Assembly: GCA_002025645.1 (NCBI GenBank)
Contig: CP018783.1
Coordinates: 1,364,001 to 1,428,000 of the forward strand
Source: Curtobacterium pusillum
Lineage (GTDB): Bacteria; Actinomycetota; Actinomycetes; Actinomycetales; Microbacteriaceae
Length of the DNA stretch: 64,000 nt
Reading direction: 5' to 3'
Shown in pieces: positions 8,443 to 17,157 of this stretch. A program made the translations under genes and the position numbers. The stretch's first letter is position 1, and each line of letters opens with the position of its first letter. A model generated the notes under the pieces. That model did not search any database. It was not told the origin of the DNA and was given only the letters and a program-made list of their open reading frames with translations.

Positions 8443-9074
8443 TCCCTGCCGGTCCGTCGGTCGCGGGCTCTTCGGTCGCCGGTTGGAAGGCCGTCGTCCG
8501 AGCCGTCATGCTCGGGCTGAGCACCGGCCTGCTCCTGCTCGTGGCGGGGCTGGCCGTCGTGCTGATCGTCGTACCGAAGGCCACCGGATCGACCCCGCTC
8601 ACCGTGCTGACCCAGTCGATGGACCCGACGCTCCCCCCGGGCACCCTGCTCGTCGTCCGACCGACACCGGTGGAGGACATCCGCATCGGCGACGTCGTGA
8701 CGTACCAGATCTCCTCCGGGCAGCCCGCGGTCATCAGCCACCGCGTGGTCTCCGTGGCGTCGTCGTCCGACGGGTCCCGGACCTTCACGCTCAAGGGCGA
8801 CAACAACGCGCTCGCCGACCCGGCACCGGTCACCGCCGCACAGGTCCGTGGTGTGGTCTGGTACAGCCTGCCCGACATCGGGCTGGTCAACCAGCTCGTC
8901 AACGGGTCGCGCTCGTGGCTCATCCCGGCGATCGCGGGGGTGCTGCTCGCCTACGGGGCCGTCATGGTGACGATCGGGATCGTGTCGGCGGCCCGGCGTC
9001 GGCGACGTGTCGCCGTTGCCGGTCGTTCCCACGGTCGGCGGTCGGCGGGCGCGCACCGGGCTACGCTCGGGTGA
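8430..9074 (+). CDS. SipW-type signal peptidase I
   Basis: Membrane-bound serine peptidase that would cleave the three preceding proteins. 214 residues: N-terminal transmembrane helix (about 26-48), catalytic Ser63 in TQSMDPTLPPG, and His104 in VISHRVV in place of the lysine of classical bacterial signal peptidases, the hallmark of the SipW/archaeal ER-type subfamily; LKGDNN (about 124-129) is a further family box. A second C-terminal helix near residues 170-190 ends in an Arg-rich tail. ATG 8430 is taken because it is the first start before the helix; it overlaps the previous gene. Confidence 0.9.
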   Translation: MRRMIPAGPSVAGSSVAGWKAVVRAVMLGLSTGLLLLVAGLAVVLIVVPKATGSTPLTVLTQSMDPTLPPGTLLVVRPTPVEDIRIGDVVTYQISSGQPAVISHRVVSVASSSDGSRTFTLKGDNNALADPAPVTAAQVRGVVWYSLPDIGLVNQLVNGSRSWLIPAIAGVLLAYGAVMVTIGIVSAARRRRRVAVAGRSHGRRSAGAHRATLG

Positions 9075-9075
9075 C

Positions 9076-9603
9076 GTGACGGACGGCGTGGAACGAGCGA
9101 GGGCGCTGCTCGACGACGCTGCTCGGACGCTCCGGGACGCTGCGGTCCCGGACGAGGCACTCGGGGAGTACGTCGAGCCGAAGGCCGTGCTCGGCATCCG
9201 CCGCGAACCCACCATGCGGTCGCTCGGCCGCGTCTGGCGGGTCGGCACACTGCTCGTGGGTTCCTCGCTCGAGACCGGTGGGCGGGTCTGGTCGACCGGC
9301 CTGATCACACGGGTCACCGACCCCGGTCGTTCCCAGTTCGTCTCGGTGTCCGCCGAGGTGCGGCGGGCGTACCGGGCTGCGGCACAGAAGGGGCACTTCG
9401 CGCCGGGCGACACCGTGAACCACGGGGCGACGCCGATCCCGCTCGACGAGTCGCTCGTCGGTTCGTCGGCGGTGCTCTTCGTCGAGGACGGGATCCCGCT
9501 CGTGCGCTGGTCCCCCGCTGCCGGTGCCGCCGTGCCGCTCGAGGGGTACCTCGCCGACCGGGTGGGGCTGCTGGTGGATCCGCCACGGGGTGCGACGGAC
9601 TGA
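9076..9603 (+). CDS. Hypothetical protein
   Basis: 175 residues, no recognised domain, no signal peptide or membrane helix. Starts GTG at 9076 one base after the peptidase stop, so it may be the last gene of the cluster. Noticeable segments are VGIRRE-like VLGIRREP, RVWRVGTLLV and HFAPGDTVNHGATPIPLD. Codon use is typical of neighbours. A longer reading from 9007 would overlap the peptidase and is less likely. I cannot assign a function. Confidence 0.7.
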   Translation: MTDGVERARALLDDAARTLRDAAVPDEALGEYVEPKAVLGIRREPTMRSLGRVWRVGTLLVGSSLETGGRVWSTGLITRVTDPGRSQFVSVSAEVRRAYRAAAQKGHFAPGDTVNHGATPIPLDESLVGSSAVLFVEDGIPLVRWSPAAGAAVPLEGYLADRVGLLVDPPRGATD

Positions 9604-9669
9604 GTCGGCGCCCGTGCGTGGCGGTACTGCGCCGGTGCCATCGCGTGGCGATGGTGACAAGATGTCACC

Positions 9670-10575
9670 ATGCATGCGGTCGTCGTCACCGAGTACGGGT
9701 CCCCGGACGTCCTGTCCTGGCAGGAGGTCCCCGACCCCGAACCCGGACCCGGTCAGATCCGGGTCGCGGTCCGCGCAGCAGGAGTCGGCCCGACCGACCT
9801 GCACATCCGCGCAGGACACCTGCAGGGTCCGTTCCCGCTGCCGACGCCCGGGATCCTCGGGTTCGAGGCGGCCGGGACCGTCGACGCCGTCGGTGCAGAA
9901 GTCGACGGCGTCTCGATCGGAGACGACGTCGCCGTCCTCCTTCCAGGGCTCGGCGGGTACGCCGAACGGGTGCTCGCAGACACCTGGGTGGCCAAGCCCC
10001 CGAACGTGACGTGGGAGGCGGCCGCGGCGTTCCCCGCCTCCGCCGAGGCGGCCGTCGCCGGACTCGTGCAGCTCGACGTCCGCGCCGGCGACCGCCTGCT
10101 CCTCTTCGGCGGTGGCGGATCCGTCGGGTCGATCGTCCTCCAGCTCGCCGTCGCCCGCGGGGCCACGGTCCTCGCCGTGGGTCGCGAGCACTCTCGGGCC
10201 ACGATCGAGGAACTCGGCGCGACGTTCGTCCCGTCCGACGAACCGCTCCTCGACGCCGTGCGGGCGCGGACCGACCGGGTCGACGCCGTCCTGGACGCCG
10301 TCGGGCTGGGCGACCTCGGACCGGCCGTCGAGCTCGCCGGAGGCACCGACCGGGTGGTGACCCTCACCGGAGCCGCTGCCAAGGACGGCGTGCACCTGCT
10401 CGCGTCGGGGCCGCACCGCGCGCCCGGTGCGCTCGACGAGACGATGCCGTTGCTCGCCGCCGGGGAGCTGCGACTCCGGTCACGGACGACGTTCCCGATG
10501 CATGAGGCGGCGGCGGCACACGCGGCACTCGAAGCAGCGGGTCCGCACGACAAGGTCGTCCTCGTCGCGGACTGA
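9670..10575 (+). CDS. Zinc-independent quinone oxidoreductase-like MDR protein
   Basis: 301-residue member of the medium-chain dehydrogenase/reductase family, NADPH-dependent quinone or enone reduction being the usual activity. N-terminal GroES-like domain (LSWQEVPDPEPGPGQIRVAVRAAGV), then a Rossmann domain with the glycine-rich LFGGGGSVGS (about 146-155). The catalytic zinc cysteines of alcohol dehydrogenases are absent. Single gene; ATG 9670. Substrate unknown. Confidence 0.88.
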   Translation: MHAVVVTEYGSPDVLSWQEVPDPEPGPGQIRVAVRAAGVGPTDLHIRAGHLQGPFPLPTPGILGFEAAGTVDAVGAEVDGVSIGDDVAVLLPGLGGYAERVLADTWVAKPPNVTWEAAAAFPASAEAAVAGLVQLDVRAGDRLLLFGGGGSVGSIVLQLAVARGATVLAVGREHSRATIEELGATFVPSDEPLLDAVRARTDRVDAVLDAVGLGDLGPAVELAGGTDRVVTLTGAAAKDGVHLLASGPHRAPGALDETMPLLAAGELRLRSRTTFPMHEAAAAHAALEAAGPHDKVVLVAD

Positions 10576-10686
10576 TCGCCGGAGTGCCGGGCACCTGCGG
10601 ATCGCCCGCCCGAGGGTCGTGACAGCGATCGACCGCGGTGGCATGATGACCGCACTGCACCGAACGACGGGGACGGCGGACCGCTG

Positions 10687-11274
10687 ATGACGACCGTGCA
10701 TGAGATCAAGCCGCTGACGGCGGAGACCTTCCCCGCCTGGCGGGCCCTCGCCGAGAAGCACAACGGCGTCTGGGGCGGGTGCTACTGCTCGTACTTCCAC
10801 GGCGACACCGACCAGACCGTCAAGAACGAGTACGACCGGCCGACGTTCAAGCAGCGGCTCGTGCAGGAGGGCGTGGCCCACGCGGCACTGGTGTTCGACG
10901 GCGACGACGCGATCGCTTGGTGCGAGTACGGCAGTCCAGCGGAACTGCCGAACATCTACCACCGCAAGCAGTACGACGCGGGCGAGACCCGACCGGCTCC
11001 GTGGCGGATCACCTGCTTCTTCGTGGATCGAGACCACCGCCGCTCGGGCGTCGCACGAGAGGCCCTCGACGGCGCGCTCGGCCTCATCGCTGCTGCCGGT
11101 GGCGGCGAGGTGGTGTCCTTCCCCAACGAGCTCACACCGGGGAAGCGGACCTCGTCCTCGTTCCTCCACAACGGCACCCGCGCGATGTTCGAGCAGGCCG
11201 GATTCGAGTTCGAACGGCACATCGGGAAGAGCAAGACCGTGATGCGCAGGACGGTCACGCCCGTTCAGGCCTGA
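10687..11274 (+). CDS. GNAT-family N-acetyltransferase
   Basis: 195 residues. The acetyl-CoA-binding signature is seen around WRITCFFVDRDHRRSGVAREAL (about 98-119) with C-terminal LHNGTRAMFEQAGFE, typical of GNAT folds. An early Cys-rich WGGCYCSYFH (about 30-39) is characteristic of a subgroup of uncharacterised actinobacterial acetyltransferases. ATG 10687. The last 10 bp overlap the convergent regulator gene. Substrate unknown. Confidence 0.85.
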   Translation: MTTVHEIKPLTAETFPAWRALAEKHNGVWGGCYCSYFHGDTDQTVKNEYDRPTFKQRLVQEGVAHAALVFDGDDAIAWCEYGSPAELPNIYHRKQYDAGETRPAPWRITCFFVDRDHRRSGVAREALDGALGLIAAAGGGEVVSFPNELTPGKRTSSSFLHNGTRAMFEQAGFEFERHIGKSKTVMRRTVTPVQA

Positions 11275-12274
11275 CGGGGCGGTTCGTCGTCCTGGTCGTC
11301 GTCCCGCTCCCGGAACGCGGCCCGGTAGGCGCTCGGCGACGTGCCGACGATCGCGCCGAAGTGCCGGCGCAGGTTGGTGTCGGACCGGAGCCCCGTGGCC
11401 TCGGCCACCTGGGTCACGGTGAGGTCGGTCCGCTCGAGGAGTTCGCGTGCGTGGTCGATGCGTGCGCGGAGCACCCACTGCATCGGTGTGATGCCGGTGT
11501 CCGCGGTGAACCGCCGCGAGAACGTCCGGGGCGAGACGGTGGCCTGCCGCGCGAGCGTGGCGAGCGACAGGTCGTCTCGGAGGTGGTCGAGGGCCCAGGC
11601 CCTGGTGGCGGCGAACACGTCACCGAGCGGCGCGGGGATGCTGCGCGGCACGTACTGGGCCTGACCGCCACTGCGGTACGGAGCACTCACCAGCCGCCGG
11701 GCGACGTGGTTCGCGAGCCCGACGCCGTGGTCGCGCCGGATGAGGTGCAGGCAGAGGTCGATGCACTGGCCGCTCCGGCGCTGGTGAGGACCGCCCCGGC
11801 GTCGACGAAGAGCACGTTCGCGTCGACCTCCACCTCCGGGTACCGCTCGTGGAGCACGTGCGTGTAGTGCCAGTGCGTGGTCGCGCGACGGCCGTCGAGC
11901 AGCCCGGCGGCGGCGAGCGTGAAGGCCCCGGTGGAGATGGCGGCGATGCGGGTGCCACGTGCGTACGCCGCCCGGAGCGCGGTCACCACCGCGGGCGGGG
12001 TCGTCGCCTCCGCCGGGTTCCGGTACCCGGGGACGAGGATCGTGTCCGCCCACTCGAGGGTCTCGAGGTCGTGCCCCACGGCGTACGCGAGCCCGTTCCA
12101 CCCGTCGACCGTCGCGGCCCGTTCGCCGCAGACCCGCACGTCGTACGGCATGCTCGGCCGCTTCGCGAAGACGTGCGCTGCGATCCCGACGTCGAGCGCC
12201 TTCGCTCCGTCGAGGACGAGCACGGCGACGCGATGGTCGCGGACGGTGTTCACAGGGGCGAACCTAGCGCGCAT
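11265..12274 (-). pseudogene. GlxA-family (DJ-1/PfpI plus AraC HTH) regulator, frameshifted
   Basis: Two overlapping frames together encode one regulator. The upstream frame from ATG 12274 gives a DJ-1/PfpI-like amidase domain (VAVLVLDGAKALDVGIAAHVF to AVLTSAGAAS). The downstream frame resumes with IDLCLHLIRRDHG and continues through the AraC-type helix-turn-helix pair (LSLATLARQATVSPRTFSRRF and TVTQVAEATGLRSDTNLRRHF) to 11265. Family proteins normally read SAG-x-A-x-GIDLCLHL without a break, so one base is missing near 11763-11766 (a GCC expected where GC is read). Either a true inactivating frameshift or a sequencing/assembly error. Next to an MFS pump on the same strand. Confidence 0.8.
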
Positions 12275-13463
12275 CGACCGTGGCTCGGGACCGTCGCTCG
12301 GCAGCCATGACCACGAGGACGACCGCGACGACCACGGCGGACGCGACGTACACCGCGCGGTACGGCGCGGGGAGGACCCCGAGGACTGCGATCAGGAGCC
12401 CCGCCAGCACCGCGCCGATCCGACGCGTGTTCGTGAAGAGCCCCGACGCGAGCCCCGGACTCGGGAAGACGTCGTGGAACACCGTCAGCCCGACACCGGC
12501 GACCGTCGCGAAGAACCATGCGTTCAGCGGCTGCAACGCCAGCAGTTGCCAGGGTCCGTGGACGAACGCCGCGACGCCGAAGTACACGAGCCCGGCGCCA
12601 CCGCCGAGCGCGAAGAGCAGGCGTACCGGCATCCGGCCGTGCAGTCGGCCGATGGCCAGCAGCGCCGGGATCTCGAGCAGAGCAGCGGCCCCGAGCACGA
12701 CACCCGCCCAGACGATCGGGGCGTGCAGGGCGCGGGTGACGAACAGCGTCGCGATCGTCACGGTCGCGATGTTCGACGCCTGCAGCAGGGTGAAGGCCGA
12801 GATGACACCCCAGCGCGACCACCCACGGAGTTGGGAGAGCAGGCTCGGCCGAGCCGCTCCCCCGGTCTCGCGGACGGGGGTGCGTCGGCGGAGCAGGAGC
12901 AGTGCCGTGCCGACGTTGACCAGGCCGATCCCGCCGAGCAGCAACAGCGCGGCCGGCGTCCCGAACGTCCCGGTGCTCAGCGTCGCGAGCGGCGGACCGA
13001 CCACCCAGGCGAACGACACGATCGCGCGCGTGCGGATGACCTGCGCCGGCGGGGCGCCCTGGTGTCGGAGCTGCGCGAACAACAGGGTCGACCCCACGCC
13101 GGGCGGACCGCCGAGCACCACCAGCGCGATCACCACGACGGGCAGCGAGGTGGTGAGCGCCAGCGTCAGGACCAGTCCGATCCCGCCGAGCGCACAGAAC
13201 AGCAGCGGGCGGAGGTAGTCGCCGGTCCGGTCCGCCATCGCCGGGATCACGAGTGACGCGACGAACCCACCGACGTTGTACGCGCCGAGCACCCACCCGA
13301 CCTCGGACGGGGTTGCACCGGCGAGCGTGACGAGGAGGACGGCGAGGAGCGGGTTGAGGACGGCGAACTGGAGCGCCCAGAACCACGCGGCAGCCGGCCA
13401 GAGCAGCCGTCCGGCGAATCCGTCGTCGGTTCGCTGTGCGCGGCTCGTGCGTTCTGCATCCAT
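12264..13463 (-). CDS. MFS transporter, sugar-efflux (SET)-like
   Basis: 399 residues with twelve predicted transmembrane helices. The early segment NPLLAVLLVTLAGATPSEVGWVLGAYNVGGF and RTRAIVSFAWVVGPPLA are typical of the SetA/SetB-type sugar or drug efflux group. ATG 13463 is preferred as the first start before helix one; a GTG four codons earlier is possible. Its 3' end overlaps the GlxA-like gene start by 11 bp, suggesting cotranscription with it. Cargo unknown. Confidence 0.85.
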   Translation of the reverse strand: MDAERTSRAQRTDDGFAGRLLWPAAAWFWALQFAVLNPLLAVLLVTLAGATPSEVGWVLGAYNVGGFVASLVIPAMADRTGDYLRPLLFCALGGIGLVLTLALTTSLPVVVIALVVLGGPPGVGSTLLFAQLRHQGAPPAQVIRTRAIVSFAWVVGPPLATLSTGTFGTPAALLLLGGIGLVNVGTALLLLRRRTPVRETGGAARPSLLSQLRGWSRWGVISAFTLLQASNIATVTIATLFVTRALHAPIVWAGVVLGAAALLEIPALLAIGRLHGRMPVRLLFALGGGAGLVYFGVAAFVHGPWQLLALQPLNAWFFATVAGVGLTVFHDVFPSPGLASGLFTNTRRIGAVLAGLLIAVLGVLPAPYRAVYVASAVVVAVVLVVMAAERRSRATVDAR

Positions 13464-13545
13464 GCGGTCCACCCAACTGGGCCGCCGCGGACGCCACCAG
13501 CAGCAGCGAGGACTCCGGCCGTACAGATCGCGCCAACGAAGCGCG

Positions 13546-14070
13546 CTACTTGTCCCAGGCTCGGATGGACGGCAGCCCACGAGCCGCTCGCTCCTGGTCC
13601 AGGAGTTCCTGCACGATCGCGCTCTTGGCCTCGGTGTAGCGCGCACCATCGGCTTCGGCCGCGAGCCGGACCTTCGCGGCGCCGTACCGCTCGCGGGCAT
13701 CGCGGTCGTGCAGCAGCTTGTCGCGGAACAGCCGCTGGTTGCACGCGTCCCACGACTCGTGCGCGAAGACGTGCAGGATGTGCGTCCGCGTCCCCCGGTC
13801 GGCACGGACGTACACGCCGTGGTTCTTCGGGCCCGACCGGTGCAGCTCGTACCCGAGCGGGGCGATCAGTTCCGTCAGTCCGAACACGTCGACGTGCTCC
13901 GCGGCTCGGGCGGCGAGGTCGACGACCGGCTTCGCGACGAGGCCGGGGACTGCCGTACTGCCGATGTGCTCGAAGGCGGTGACCCGGGTGTCGAGCCCCT
14001 CGATCAGACGCCCGGCCTCGCGCTCGTACTCCCGCGCCCAGTCAGCGTGCCGGTTCTCCAAGGACACCAT
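13546..14070 (-). CDS. GrpB-family protein (UPF0157), nucleotidyltransferase fold
   Basis: 174 residues, the usual GrpB length. Signature HIGSTAVPGLVAKPVVDLAA (about 38-57) is the GS-x10-D motif of nucleotidyltransferase folds, followed by LHVF and the helical C-terminus. Molecular function of GrpB proteins is not settled; some relate to CoaE fusion proteins. ATG 14070 precedes the conserved start; it lies 10 bp after the upstream phosphotransferase gene, so the two are likely cotranscribed. Confidence 0.87.
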   Translation of the reverse strand: MVSLENRHADWAREYEREAGRLIEGLDTRVTAFEHIGSTAVPGLVAKPVVDLAARAAEHVDVFGLTELIAPLGYELHRSGPKNHGVYVRADRGTRTHILHVFAHESWDACNQRLFRDKLLHDRDARERYGAAKVRLAAEADGARYTEAKSAIVQELLDQERAARGLPSIRAWDK

Positions 14071-14080
14071 CGGGAGCACC

Positions 14081-15502
14081 CTAGCCGCGGTGCGGGAGCC
14101 CCGCTCCCTCCGCCCGCGCGATCGTCGCCATGACAACTGCCGCGCGATCGGAGAGCAGGGCGACGGTGCGGTCGACGTCGTCTCGCCGATCGGGTGCGCG
14201 ACCCACGGAGAACCGGACGAGGTCGAGGAACGCGAACGCGACGCAGGCCCCGAAGACCGCGGAACCAGCTGCCCGGACGCCGGCACCGACGAGCATCGTG
14301 ACCGCGTCGGGTGCGACCGACTCGTGGCTGAGGAGGGTCGCGTAGTCGACGGCGCGCGTCCCGCTGCCGATCGCCTCGATGTCCACGACGGCCTGCACAC
14401 CACCGTCGCGGAACAGCACGTTCGCCGGCCGGAAGTCACCGTGCACCATGTCGTCGCGCGGCCACGGGACCGTCTCGCACTCCGCAGCGAGCAGTCGGCA
14501 ACGTCTGACGAGGTCGTTCCCGGCCGGCCCGATCCACTCAGCAGCGGCGGTCAGATCCCCGGCCCGGTCGGTCAGTTGGTCGACGACGAAGTCGGACCAG
14601 CAACGGTCTGGGTCTGGGTCGAGTCCCCGCTGTGACTCGATGACGCGGATCAGTTCGGTCGCCTCGGACGCCGTGACGTCGGACACCGGCCGACCGTCGA
14701 CGCGTTCCTGCACCTGGTAGCCGAGCCCCGCCGACGTCGAACCCACGTGCACCCAGGACGGCGTCGGGTACCCGGCCCGCAGGACAGTACGGACAGCAGC
14801 AGCCGCGCGGACGACCTGCGAGGACCACGCGGGATCCGAGGCCACTTTGAGCACGACGGGCGCCGCAGGAACGGCCGACTCCTGGGACCCAGGCGTGAGT
14901 TCCCACACTCCACCCTGCCGTCCGCCCGTCACCTGGCCGCCCAGGCGCCACGGTCGGCCCGTACGCTCTTCCAGGTCCGCGGTGGCCTCGACGGCGATTG
15001 CGGTCAGCCGTCCGTACTCGTCGCCGAGGGGACGCGACCACGCGACCTCGTGCTCGAGCTGCCCGGTCTCCGAGAACCGCTGGACCTGCTGCGCGTTCGG
15101 GAGCGCCGCGGCGAGCTCGTCCCGGTCAGCAGCGACGAAGCCGAGGCGTTGCCAGAACGGGCCGGGCCGGCGCGAGAACAACCAGGCTCGCGCGGCACCC
15201 GACCGGGCTGCTTCGTCGAGCGCGAACCGGGCGAGACGGGTGCCGACGCCCCGAGTACGTCGGCCGTCGGCGACCTCGACGCTCCGGATCAGCGCGTGGG
15301 CCCCGTCGCTGCTCAACTCGAACCCGGCGCTGCCGACGATGCGGCCGTCGGCAGCGCGCTCGATCCACAGCCGGACCGTCTCCGAGTCGATGCCGTGCAC
15401 GGTGAGGTCGGCCTCGCCCAGGAACACCCTGAGGTCGTCGAGGTCGTCGATCCCGACGGCCCGGAGGTCCCCGGGTTCCTCGGTGCGCAGCGCTGCAGCC
15501 AT
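14081..15502 (-). CDS. Fusion of GNAT acetyltransferase and aminoglycoside phosphotransferase-like kinase
   Basis: 473 residues in one frame. Residues about 10-155 form a GNAT domain (IRSVEVADGRRTRGVGTRLARFAL; PFWQRLGF). Residues about 165-460 form an APH/choline-kinase-like fold with HGDFRPANV (His354-Gly-Asp356) and the metal-binding DIEAIG. The lysine and P-loop equivalents appear as APVVLKVA. Separately each domain modifies small molecules (acetyl transfer, phosphoryl transfer); fusions such as AAC(6')-APH(2'') show this combination can give drug resistance, but the substrate here is unknown. ATG 15502. Confidence 0.85.
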   Translation of the reverse strand: MAAALRTEEPGDLRAVGIDDLDDLRVFLGEADLTVHGIDSETVRLWIERAADGRIVGSAGFELSSDGAHALIRSVEVADGRRTRGVGTRLARFALDEAARSGAARAWLFSRRPGPFWQRLGFVAADRDELAAALPNAQQVQRFSETGQLEHEVAWSRPLGDEYGRLTAIAVEATADLEERTGRPWRLGGQVTGGRQGGVWELTPGSQESAVPAAPVVLKVASDPAWSSQVVRAAAAVRTVLRAGYPTPSWVHVGSTSAGLGYQVQERVDGRPVSDVTASEATELIRVIESQRGLDPDPDRCWSDFVVDQLTDRAGDLTAAAEWIGPAGNDLVRRCRLLAAECETVPWPRDDMVHGDFRPANVLFRDGGVQAVVDIEAIGSGTRAVDYATLLSHESVAPDAVTMLVGAGVRAAGSAVFGACVAFAFLDLVRFSVGRAPDRRDDVDRTVALLSDRAAVVMATIARAEGAGLPHRG

Positions 15503-15513
15503 GTTCGATCCTC

Positions 15514-16443
15514 TCAGACGAGGACGATGACCTTGCCCGCGATCCGCCCCGCAGCGCCCTCGGCGTGCACGGCCCGGAGTTCCGTCAGCAGCACCCGTCG
15601 CGTCACCTCGACCGTGAGCTCCCCGGCGTCGACGAGCGACACGAGCTCGGCCAGGCGCTCCCGGTTCCGCAGGACGAACACCGTCTCGGCACGGACACCC
15701 CGGGACTCGTCGCCCGGCGTCGCGATGAACGCCGTGGTGCTCACCACCGCTCCCCCGTCACGAACCGCGGCCACGAACGCCTCGAACCGCTCGGGCTCGA
15801 GTGGCGCGAGGTTGAGCAGCACGTCGACCTGCCCCTCGACCGCCTGCAGGACGTCCGTCTCGGTGTGGTCGATGACCTGATCGGCACCAGCAGCCCGGAC
15901 CGCGTCGGCGCTGCGCGGGCTGGCGGTCGCGATGACGTGCACGCCGAGGCGCTTCGCGAGCTGGATCGCGTACTTGCCGACGACACCGCCCGCACCGACG
16001 ATGAGCAGTCGCTGCCCGGCTTCGAGCCGACCGGAGTCGACGAGCGCCTGCCACGCGGTCAACGCCACGGACGGCAGGGCGGCGGCGTCGGCCAGCGGGA
16101 TGCTCGTCGGTGCCGGGACGAGGGCGTCAGCCGGGGCGACGACGTACTCGGCCGCTCCCCCGTCGCGCTCCATGGGCAGGAACCCGATCACGGCATCGCC
16201 CACCGCGAGGTCGGTGACGCCGTCGCCGAGGGTGTCGACCACGCCGGAGACGTCGTAGCCGGGGATGTGCGGGAGTTCGATCGGGATCGGGAGGAACCCG
16301 GCGCGCATGCCGTTGTCGGCCGCGCTGTAGGCGGACGCGGTGACCCGGACGAGCACCTCGCCGATGCCGGGCGTGGGCTGCTCGACCTCGCCGTACTGGA
16401 GGACCTCGGGTCCGCCGACCTCGTGGAACTGCACTGCCTTCAT
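15514..16443 (-). CDS. NADPH:quinone oxidoreductase-like MDR protein
   Basis: 309 residues. GroES-like domain (MKAVQFHEVGGPEVLQYGEVEQP) and Rossmann motif IVGAGGVVGKYAIQLAK (about 146-162). No zinc ligands. Enzymes of this type reduce quinones or reactive carbonyls. ATG 16443 has AAGGAG ideally spaced upstream. It is transcribed divergently from a MarR regulator, and the 91-bp gap holds two palindromic sites, so induction by a small toxic molecule sensed by the regulator is likely. Confidence 0.92.
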   Translation of the reverse strand: MKAVQFHEVGGPEVLQYGEVEQPTPGIGEVLVRVTASAYSAADNGMRAGFLPIPIELPHIPGYDVSGVVDTLGDGVTDLAVGDAVIGFLPMERDGGAAEYVVAPADALVPAPTSIPLADAAALPSVALTAWQALVDSGRLEAGQRLLIVGAGGVVGKYAIQLAKRLGVHVIATASPRSADAVRAAGADQVIDHTETDVLQAVEGQVDVLLNLAPLEPERFEAFVAAVRDGGAVVSTTAFIATPGDESRGVRAETVFVLRNRERLAELVSLVDAGELTVEVTRRVLLTELRAVHAEGAAGRIAGKVIVLV

Positions 16444-16463
16444 GATGATCTCCTTCGTGGTTT

Positions 16464-16479
16464 GCTTCGAATTCGAAGC
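16464..16479. promoter_or_regulatory. MarR operator 1
   Basis: Perfect 16-bp palindrome GCTTCGAATTCGAAGC located 21 bp upstream of the oxidoreductase start. Together with site 2 it forms a pair 37 bp apart start to start in the divergent intergenic region, the typical placement for an autoregulating MarR repressor. Confidence 0.75.
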
Positions 16480-16500
16480 GAATACCAGGAACGTACCACT

Positions 16501-16516
16501 GCTTCGAACTCGAAGC
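16501..16516. promoter_or_regulatory. MarR operator 2
   Basis: GCTTCGAACTCGAAGC, identical to site 1 except at one central base. It lies 19 bp before the MarR start codon and could block that promoter. Confidence 0.72.
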
Positions 16517-16534
16517 AACAGGTAGGATCGAGTC

Positions 16535-17029
16535 ATGTCCGAGACCCCGACCTCCCTGACCCCGACGCAGCTGAGCGCGTACTTTGCCTTCACCGAGGTC
16601 GGCGCGCTCCTCCGACCCGCCGTGGAGCAGCAGCTCAAGGACGTCGGTGGGCTCAGCTACGTGCAGTTCCAGCTCCTGGCCACGCTCGGGGACGCCCCCG
16701 ACGGACACCTGCGGATGACGGACCTCGCCGACGGGGTCGTGTACAGCCGCAGCGGGTTGACCTACCAGGCACAGCTGCTCGAGCAGCGCGGACTCGTCAC
16801 CCGGTCGCCGTCGCCGGACGACGAACGCAGCACAATGGTCTCGATCACCGACGCCGGACGGGACGTCCTCGCCGCGGTGTTCCCCGGGCACATCAGCACG
16901 GTGCACGGGCTCCTGTTCGCGTCGATCACCGACGACGACGCCGCCGACCTCGCCCGCATCCTCGGCACGATCAGCGGGCACCTGCGCGCGAACCCGCCGC
17001 GATCAGCGGCCCGACGCCGCGCGAAGTGA
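16535..17029 (+). CDS. MarR-family transcriptional regulator
   Basis: 164 residues. Winged helix-turn-helix domain at about 45-110 (YVQFQLLATLGDAPDGHLRMTDLADGVVYSRSGLTYQ, wing SPDDERSTMVSITDAGRDVL). Likely represses itself and the divergent oxidoreductase through the two GCTTCGAA-type palindromes in between. ATG 16535 follows AGGTAGGA. C-terminus is basic. The following 128 bp to 17157 hold a single CTCCAGGC-type repeat arm near 17107 and no gene. Confidence 0.92.
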   Translation: MSETPTSLTPTQLSAYFAFTEVGALLRPAVEQQLKDVGGLSYVQFQLLATLGDAPDGHLRMTDLADGVVYSRSGLTYQAQLLEQRGLVTRSPSPDDERSTMVSITDAGRDVLAAVFPGHISTVHGLLFASITDDDAADLARILGTISGHLRANPPRSAARRRAK

Positions 17030-17157
17030 CGGAACCGACCGAACCGACCACGGACCGAGATGCTGCGGACCGCGCGACGCGACCGACGAGGCGGAGCCGA
17101 CCCGTGCCTCCAGGCCGGCCCTTCTCGTTCGTCACCGGCCACCGATAGTGTCGAGGC

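Noticed and set aside
10687..11867. Plus-strand frame running on through the regulator gene (about 360 codons from 10779)
   Set aside because: It is out of frame with the conserved acetyltransferase and antisense to the AraC-type domain, which is clearly coding.
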